Assembly (NCBI GenBank): GCA_964437215.1
Contig: CAYTFZ010000083.1
Location: 1-11,754 of the forward strand
Length of the DNA stretch: 11,754 nt
Reading direction: 5' to 3'
Origin: JAAYAN01 sp964437215
Lineage (GTDB): Bacteria; Bacteroidota; Ignavibacteria; Ignavibacteriales; Melioribacteraceae
Shown here: positions 6,758 through 11,754 of the stretch, in pieces
Numbering within the stretch: position 1 is the first letter of the stretch
Layout of the letters: each line of letters begins with the position of its first letter
The notes under the pieces: generated by a model
The model's input: only the letters and a program-made list of their open reading frames with translations
Database searches by the model: none
What the model was told of the DNA's origin: nothing
Made by a program: the position numbers and the translations under genes

Positions 6758-8104
6758 ATGAAGAAAAGCAATGTATATATAGAAACTTACGGCTGCCAGA
6801 TGAACGTTGCCGACAGCGAGTTGGTTATGAGTATTCTAAAAAGCAAAGGTTTTAATCTTACTCAGGAAATAAATGATGCAGATATAATTTTAATGAATAC
6901 CTGCAGCATAAGGGAAAATGCGGAACAAAGGATTTACGGAAGACTTGACAGTATTAAAAATATAAAGAAAGCAAGACCGGGTTCGATTATCGGTATTTTA
7001 GGCTGTATGGCAGAAAGACTGCGCGATGATTTAATTAACGAAAAAAAAATGGTAGATATTGTTGTCGGTCCCGATGAATACCGCAGACTTCCTGAGTTTA
7101 TAGATGATGCATTTGCCGGGGGAAAAGGTATCGGAGTAAAATTATCGAGAATAGAAACTTATGATGACTTGATACCTTATCGCGAGGACGGACTTTCTGC
7201 GTGGATTTCTGTAATGAGAGGATGCGATAATTTCTGCACATATTGCGTTGTTCCGTATACCCGCGGGCGGGAAAGAAGCCGGTCGCTTAATTCAATTACC
7301 GCAGAAATTAAAGAATTATCGGAAAGAGAGTTTAAAGAAATTACATTGCTAGGGCAGAATGTAAATTCATATAGCGATAACGGGAACGATTTTCCCGACC
7401 TCTTGGCTGCCTGCGCTGCGGTTGACCGCTCAATTAGAATAAGATTTACAACTTCGCATCCGCGGGATTTTTCGGATAAACTGATTTATACCATTGCTGA
7501 TAATCCCAATATCTGTAATTATATTCATCTCCCGGTTCAATCGGGTTCCAACCGGATACTTGAACTGATGAACAGGAATTACACTGTTGAGCATTATCTG
7601 AAAATGATAGAAAAGGCAAAAGAGATTATCCCAGGTGTAAGTTTTTCGACTGATATAATTTCCGGATTTCCTTCAGAAACTGAAGACGACCATAAAGCTA
7701 CAATCGAGCTGATGAAAAAGGTCCGGTACGACGGGGCTTTTATGTTCAAGTATTCGCCGCGCGAAGGAACAAAAGCGTTTAAGATGCAGGATAATGTGGA
7801 CGAAGAAGTGAAATCGCGGAGACTTACGGAAATTATTGATCTCCAGCAGAAAATTTCTTACGAATTGAATCAGGAGCTTATCGGAACCGAAGATGTTGTT
7901 CTGGTTGAAGGCTTCAGCCGCAAATCGGAAGAGTTTTTGATGGGAAGAACCGGTACGAACAAAGTAGTAATTTTCAGTAAACAAGATGATATTAAACCTG
8001 GCGATTACGTAAAAGTGAAGATTAACAAAGCAACATCCGGCACGCTTTTCGGGGATTTAACCGAAAAAGAAATTAAAGATTTGAATGTTTCGCTAACAGC
8101 TTGA
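6758..8104 (+). CDS. miaB: tRNA-2-methylthio-N6-dimethylallyladenosine synthase
   Basis: MiaB is a cytoplasmic radical-SAM enzyme that adds a methylthio group to C2 of N6-isopentenyl-adenosine at position 37 of tRNAs reading UNN codons, after MiaA has acted. The protein has 448 residues, normal for the family. The N-terminal MTTase domain has auxiliary-cluster cysteines C13, C49 and C83. The radical-SAM domain carries the CxxxCxxC motif at C156, C160 and C163 within MRGCDNFCTYC, followed by VVPYTRGRERSR. That run is typical of MiaB rather than RimO or MtaB. A TRAM RNA-binding domain occupies about 374-437. The ATG is preceded by AGGA 4 nt upstream. The gene is followed after 7 bp by the SPOR protein gene and probably shares its transcript. 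miaA is not in this window. Confidence 0.96.
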   Translation: MKKSNVYIETYGCQMNVADSELVMSILKSKGFNLTQEINDADIILMNTCSIRENAEQRIYGRLDSIKNIKKARPGSIIGILGCMAERLRDDLINEKKMVDIVVGPDEYRRLPEFIDDAFAGGKGIGVKLSRIETYDDLIPYREDGLSAWISVMRGCDNFCTYCVVPYTRGRERSRSLNSITAEIKELSEREFKEITLLGQNVNSYSDNGNDFPDLLAACAAVDRSIRIRFTTSHPRDFSDKLIYTIADNPNICNYIHLPVQSGSNRILELMNRNYTVEHYLKMIEKAKEIIPGVSFSTDIISGFPSETEDDHKATIELMKKVRYDGAFMFKYSPREGTKAFKMQDNVDEEVKSRRLTEIIDLQQKISYELNQELIGTEDVVLVEGFSRKSEEFLMGRTGTNKVVIFSKQDDIKPGDYVKVKINKATSGTLFGDLTEKEIKDLNVSLTA

Positions 8105-8111
8105 GCAATTT

Positions 8112-8846
8112 ATGAAAATTAAAATCATTTTTATTCAGATAATTTTTCTTTCTTCATTTATCTTTTGCCAGAGCGAAAAAGTAATTGAATTACTTGAAGA
8201 AATTGAATCGGGCAGCTTAAAATCATCAATCGAGTATTTGAAAGAAAACAGTTCAAAAGTTTCTTCCGATCCCGATATCTTTTACCTTGATGCAGTTTTA
8301 ACAGAGGACGGAAAAATTGCATTAGATAAATACAGTGCATTTTTGGAAAAATTTCCCGACCATTATTTTGCCGATGCCGCAATGTTTAATATTTATTCTT
8401 ACTATTATTCAACCGGACTTTATGTTAAAGCAAATGAATGGCTTGCAAAGCTTGAATCGGAATTTCCGCGCTCAAAGTACATTCCTTTAGCAAAAAAGAT
8501 AGAATCTCCATCTTCAGGAGAGAATGATAATGCTGCTGCTGAACTTCCGGAAGTGAATAATAAAAATGCTGTTCCTGTTCCCGAAAATACTGATAACGGA
8601 TTAACGGCGTATAAATTTACAGTGCAAGCCGGAGCTTTTATCAATAAATTTAATGCTGAAAAACTGAAAGCCGATTTGAAAAAAGAAAAATACGACGCGG
8701 TAATTACCGAAAAGAATGTAGGCGGAAGTGTTTTTAATATTGTTACTACCGGTAAATTCCGCACCGAGCAGGAAGCAGAAGAATTGGTAAAGGAACTGAA
8801 CGAAAAATTGAAAATTTCCGCCAGAGTAACCGAAATAACTCAATAA
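8112..8846 (+). CDS. Exported TPR- and SPOR-domain protein
   Basis: This is a 244-residue envelope protein of unknown exact role. It has a lysine-start hydrophobic signal sequence ending FIFCQ (16-20). The cysteine is not in a good lipobox (F at -1 and -3), so signal peptidase I cleavage is likelier than lipidation. Residues about 53-130 are helical, with TPR-like pairs resembling BamD/YbgF repeats (DKYSAFLEKFPDHYFADAA). A low-complexity linker rich in N, E and P covers about 131-163. Residues about 167-243, starting FTVQAGAF and containing FNIVTTGKF, match the SPOR fold, which binds denuded glycan strands in septal peptidoglycan. It starts 7 bp after the miaB stop with only a poor GAG ribosome site, which suggests translational coupling. 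The stop codon lies just before an assembly gap, and the last 51 coding bases are duplicated beyond it. Confidence 0.85.
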   Translation: MKIKIIFIQIIFLSSFIFCQSEKVIELLEEIESGSLKSSIEYLKENSSKVSSDPDIFYLDAVLTEDGKIALDKYSAFLEKFPDHYFADAAMFNIYSYYYSTGLYVKANEWLAKLESEFPRSKYIPLAKKIESPSSGENDNAAAELPEVNNKNAVPVPENTDNGLTAYKFTVQAGAFINKFNAEKLKADLKKEKYDAVITEKNVGGSVFNIVTTGKFRTEQEAEELVKELNEKLKISARVTEITQ

Positions 8847-8848
8847 AG
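8794..8848. repeat. Left copy of a 55-bp exact direct repeat flanking the gap
   Basis: These 55 bases include the last 17 codons and the stop of the SPOR gene and abut the N-run. They are identical to 8949-9003 on the far side. The position directly against the Ns on both sides is the hallmark of two contigs sharing an assembler k-mer, not of a biological repeat. Confidence 0.9.
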
Positions 8849-8948
8849 NNNNNNNNNNNNNNNNNNNNNNNNNNNNNNNNNNNNNNNNNNNNNNNNNNNN
8901 NNNNNNNNNNNNNNNNNNNNNNNNNNNNNNNNNNNNNNNNNNNNNNNN
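8849..8948. other. Assembly gap of 100 Ns
   Basis: Exactly 100 N characters, a common placeholder for a scaffold join of unknown size. Because both flanks carry the same 55 bases, the real gap is probably zero or negative, and the SPOR gene tail probably runs straight on to the sequence at 9004. Confidence 0.95.
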
Positions 8949-9003
8949 AACTGAACGAAAAATTGAAAATTTCCGCCAGAGTAACCGAAATAACTCAATA
9001 AAG
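8949..9003. repeat. Right copy of the 55-bp direct repeat
   Basis: This is identical to 8794-8848. It encodes the final residues and stop of the SPOR protein in the same frame but has no start, so it should not be annotated as a separate gene. The 64 bases from 9004 to the GH2 stop are AT-rich, with a T-run at 9004-9009 and no clear hairpin. Confidence 0.9.
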
Positions 9004-9067
9004 TTTTTTATTTAATTATGATTTTTTGACTACAACATGTAAAAGATTGCACACGATTCCTGATACA

Positions 9068-11497
9068 TCATTGGTTTTCGGCTTTAATAATTAATATGGA
9101 ATCCTTCAAGCCTGGGGAAGTAACTGTTAGTTTAATATTCCCGGTTTCTTTTGTACTTTTTATTACAACAAGCGCCCTGCCATGCCATGCTTTGCGTGAA
9201 GAACTTACGTATGATTCAAGATCCTTAATATTGGCATTATCAACTCCGGCAATTACTCCGGGACCTTCAATATTAAATTGTAAACGGTTTTCAGCATTCG
9301 CTTGTAAATTTCCATCAATATCGGCTATTTCAATGGTTACAAATGATAAATCCTGACCATTAGCACAAATGACTGTACGATCCGCTTTTAAATTTATTGA
9401 GGCTGCATTGCCTGATGTTCTTAAAATAGTACTTTCCATTTCTTTATTATCCATTACACCTGCAGCACGCAACTCACCCGGTGTATATGGAATTGTAAAT
9501 ACAGCCTTAAACTGGTTTTCTTCGGATATTGCTTGTTCGCCAATAAGTTTTTTATTTAGATATAGCCTTACATTTGGATATTTTGAATATACTTCAACCT
9601 GAATATCCTTTCCTTCAAATCCTGGCCAGGTCCAGCTTTCCCAAGTTGGCCAAACAGACCAAACAGTTTCTTTTATTTCTTTGGGCGTTGGGTTCGGTTC
9701 ACGAACAGCCATATAAAGTTTTTCGGTGTCATTCCATAATAAATTACGATAATGAGATATTGGTTTTCTCCAACCTGTCAAATCTAAATCTCCGCAATAA
9801 GCGCCGTGCCAGGGGAAAAGCGGACGTTCCCAATGTTCACCTGTTATTTCGCCCGAATAATACCACCTTCCAATACCCGATTCACCTAAATAATCGAGCG
9901 CAGTCCAGACAAAATCACCAATAATGTAATTATTATTATGTACCAGCTTCCAATTAGCAAAAGCATCTCTGGGGTAAGATTCCGTTTGAACGATAATTCG
10001 TGAAGGGACTCTTTCATGGTCGGATGCAGCACGATGCAGTTGATAGTTATATCCGCCTACATCGTGTGCTGCAAAAAGCGGGTCAAACATTTCCCACTCG
10101 CTATCCCATGTAGTCATAGCAGAGGTTACAGGTCGGGTAGGGTCTATATTGCGCACACCATTGGCAAGCATTTTCGCAGTTTCAACAGCTTCGGGCTTTT
10201 TCCGTTCAATAATTTCATTACCGATACTCCACATAATAATTGAGGGATGGTTCCGGTCGCGTAATACCATAGATTCTATATCGCGCTGCCACCATTCATC
10301 AAAAATCATAGCATAATCGAATTTGTTTTTTTGTTCTTTCCAGCCGTCAAAAGATTCATCTATCACCATCATTCCCAGCCTGTCGCAAGCATCTAAAAAA
10401 GCTTCCGAAGGAGGATTGTGAGAAGTGCGGATTGCATTAAATCCTGCTCCTTTCAAAAGCTCGACACGCCGTTCTTCGGCACGGTCAAAAGCAGCGGCAC
10501 CTAAACAGCCGTTATCATGGTGAACGCAACCTCCATTAATTTTAACGGTTTTTCCATTTAGCTGAAATCCATTTTCTGGAGAAAATTTTAAGGAGCGTAT
10601 TCCTACGTTGGTTTTAAAATCATCCAAAATGTTGTTATCCTTTAACACTTGCACTTGTGCCTGATAAAGATGCGGAGTTTCAGGAGTCCATAACAAAGGA
10701 TTTGAAACTGTAATGGTTTGTTCAATTTCCTTTTCGCTATTTGCTAAAAGCTCCACCTTTGTCTGGCAGTTTCCTGCTATGTTTGCTTTTGCTCCCCAAA
10801 TCTGAGTTTTAACTGTAATGTTTTGCGGCTGGTTTGTCTCGTTCTTCACCTTAGTTTTTATCTGAACTGATGCTTTTTCAGAAGACACTTCGGGAGTTGT
10901 AATTGCTGCACCCCAATTTGCAATATGGACAGAGTCTTTAACAATCAGCCAAACATGGCGATAGATGCCCGAGCCGCTATACCAGCGGCAGTTCTTTTGA
11001 TTTGAATTATCTACCCTTACTGATATAACATTTTTTTTAGTGAAATCGAGATATGAAGAAATATCGTAACTGAAAGATGTATAGCCATAAGGATGCATTC
11101 CAAGAGAATTTCCGTTGATAAATACTTCGGCGTTCATATAAACACCTTCAAAATAAATGGAGATACATTTTCCTTTCCAAGCGGACGGAACATCAAAAGA
11201 TTTACGGTACCAACCGGTACCTGCAGGAAAGTATCCGCCATCATTGCCCGTGGCATTTTCCTGATTTATCTCCCCTTCAATACTCCAATCGTGCGGCAAA
11301 TCGAGGGTTCGCCAGGCTTTATCATCATAATCAACACCGCTGGCTTTGGGGTCGTCTCCCAAATAAAAACTCCAATCATAATCGAAAAGCTGTTTACCTT
11401 GAATATATTCTTGCGCCTGCAAGCTTAAATGATAATTTATTGTGAATGCAATGAATAGTAAAAACAGCTTTAAATTCGATTTCATAGTTCTGCTCAT
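9068..11497 (-). CDS. Secreted glycoside hydrolase family 2 protein (beta-galactosidase-like)
   Basis: This 809-residue exported glycosidase should be a retaining enzyme releasing a terminal beta-linked sugar such as galactose. Its signal peptide ends in LQAQ (26-29). The sugar-binding N-terminal domain covers about 34-190 (LPHDWSIE, GTGWYRKSF, GSGIYRHVW). A GH2 Ig-like domain is at about 194-301 and the TIM barrel at about 303-590. The barrel contains IRTSHNPPS at 356-364, the acid/base E428 in SIGNE and the nucleophile E506 in QTESYP. A DUF4982-like domain covers about 612-680, and an Ig-like C-terminal domain about 696-805. This architecture is common in polysaccharide-degrading Bacteroidota. 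An in-frame ATG at 11485 (MKSNLKLF) would also leave a good signal peptide; neither start has a clear ribosome site, since AGGA lies 15 nt from the first ATG. The gene is convergent with the SPOR gene across the gap. The exact sugar is not determinable. Confidence 0.93.
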   Translation of the reverse strand: MSRTMKSNLKLFLLFIAFTINYHLSLQAQEYIQGKQLFDYDWSFYLGDDPKASGVDYDDKAWRTLDLPHDWSIEGEINQENATGNDGGYFPAGTGWYRKSFDVPSAWKGKCISIYFEGVYMNAEVFINGNSLGMHPYGYTSFSYDISSYLDFTKKNVISVRVDNSNQKNCRWYSGSGIYRHVWLIVKDSVHIANWGAAITTPEVSSEKASVQIKTKVKNETNQPQNITVKTQIWGAKANIAGNCQTKVELLANSEKEIEQTITVSNPLLWTPETPHLYQAQVQVLKDNNILDDFKTNVGIRSLKFSPENGFQLNGKTVKINGGCVHHDNGCLGAAAFDRAEERRVELLKGAGFNAIRTSHNPPSEAFLDACDRLGMMVIDESFDGWKEQKNKFDYAMIFDEWWQRDIESMVLRDRNHPSIIMWSIGNEIIERKKPEAVETAKMLANGVRNIDPTRPVTSAMTTWDSEWEMFDPLFAAHDVGGYNYQLHRAASDHERVPSRIIVQTESYPRDAFANWKLVHNNNYIIGDFVWTALDYLGESGIGRWYYSGEITGEHWERPLFPWHGAYCGDLDLTGWRKPISHYRNLLWNDTEKLYMAVREPNPTPKEIKETVWSVWPTWESWTWPGFEGKDIQVEVYSKYPNVRLYLNKKLIGEQAISEENQFKAVFTIPYTPGELRAAGVMDNKEMESTILRTSGNAASINLKADRTVICANGQDLSFVTIEIADIDGNLQANAENRLQFNIEGPGVIAGVDNANIKDLESYVSSSRKAWHGRALVVIKSTKETGNIKLTVTSPGLKDSILIIKAENQ

Positions 11498-11516
11498 AAA
11501 GTGAAAAATTTATCCT

Positions 11517-11547
11517 GTAAATTACTTCATTTTTTATTCAATCAAAA
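11517..11547 (-). promoter_or_regulatory. Weak candidate promoter for the GH2 gene
   Basis: On the minus strand TTTTG (11547-11543) is followed after 18 nt by TAATTTAC (11524-11517), which matches TAnnTTTG at six of eight positions. Transcription would begin near 11510, giving a very short leader to the ATG at 11497 or about 25 nt to that at 11485. Support is weak. Confidence 0.25.
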
Positions 11548-11552
11548 CTTTC

Positions 11553-11585
11553 TTTGTTTTTTTTGGAGTGGAGTATATAATTTTG
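11553..11585 (+). promoter_or_regulatory. Candidate promoter reading out of the window
   Basis: TTTG (11553-11556), a 21-nt spacer and TAATTTTG (11578-11585) give an exact match to the Bacteroidota-type -33/-7 pattern. It points away from GH2, towards a gene or RNA that would lie beyond the right edge. No start codon with a usable frame follows in the remaining 169 bases. Confidence 0.35.
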
Positions 11586-11754
11586 GCTTTGCAATTACAA
11601 AACACATTCCCGAAGCCGACAGATGGGAAATATCAGTAAAAAGCCTGTTGGATAATGGTTCGTAATTCACATACAATCTTAAAATTGGTTAAGGGATGGC
11701 GGATATGAGAAGTTAGAAATTGCGGAGTGATGGCTATTCAACTAATTGTCCTAC

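Larger units (their letters stand above)
11498..11754. other. Region upstream of the GH2 gene, no gene seen
   Basis: No ORF of useful length with a start exists on either strand up to the window edge. The segment holds candidate promoters in both directions (listed separately). A short plus-strand frame ending in a TAA at 11660-11662 reads AITKHIPEADRWEI but has no start and a non-protein-like upstream sequence. Confidence 0.5.

Noticed and set aside
8949..9003. Partial second SPOR gene after the gap
   Set aside because: It is base-for-base identical to the end of the gene before the gap and exactly abuts the Ns, which is better explained by contig overlap.
3009..11497. GH9 and GH2 as parts of one polysaccharide utilisation locus
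   Set aside because: They are on opposite strands, separated by three unrelated genes and an assembly gap, and no SusC/SusD pair, transporter or dedicated regulator is present.
11591..11662. Short plus-strand frame reading AITKHIPEADRWEI before a stop
   Set aside because: It has no start codon, the upstream translation is low-complexity, and it is too short to call a gene remnant without a database match.

Overview
The window is about 11.7 kb of AT-rich bacterial DNA. It carries seven protein-coding genes, mostly housekeeping plus two secreted glycoside hydrolases. Several features suggest the Bacteroidota / Ignavibacteriota (FCB) group: exported proteins whose signal peptides end in FAQ, QAQ or FCQ, TAnnTTTG-like promoter boxes, weak Shine-Dalgarno sites, and intergenic palindromes built on CCTGCC, TCCCGAT and GAGACGTTC. 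I lean towards an Ignavibacteria-like genome, but no marker gene fixes the taxon. A 100-N run flanked by a 55-bp exact duplication shows that this is a scaffolded draft assembly.

Layout. Positions 1-317 are non-coding and hold short inverted repeats, one of them terminator-like. rpiA (minus, 318-1007) and a CLC-family anion channel/transporter with a C-terminal CBS pair (plus, from 1163) diverge from a shared 155-bp promoter region. A secreted GH9 enzyme (plus, 3009-5642) follows the CLC gene and ends at a strong intrinsic terminator, where it converges with a short-chain dehydrogenase (minus, 5705-6409). The 348-bp gap at 6410-6757 holds a repeat cluster: a CTTACT hexamer array interrupted by a near-perfect 20-bp palindrome, next to a nested dyad. 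miaB (tRNA methylthiotransferase) and a small exported TPR/SPOR protein then form a tight two-gene unit (7-bp spacing). After the N gap comes a large secreted GH2 beta-galactosidase-like enzyme on the minus strand (9068-11497). The last 257 bases hold no convincing gene, only candidate promoters.

How it fits together. RpiA serves the pentose phosphate pathway, MiaB tRNA modification, the CLC protein anion or proton balance, and the SPOR protein probably the cell envelope. The GH9 and GH2 enzymes suggest use of plant or microbial polysaccharide in or beyond the periplasm. They are not adjacent, and no SusC/SusD, regulator or transporter is present, so this is not a recognisable polysaccharide utilisation locus.

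I found no convincing new multi-gene system. The points most worth a second look are the assembly artefact at the gap, the intergenic repeat cluster at 6567-6707, the channel-like valine at the internal proton-glutamate position of the CLC protein, and the large unassigned N-terminal region and atypical C-terminal loop of the GH9 enzyme.
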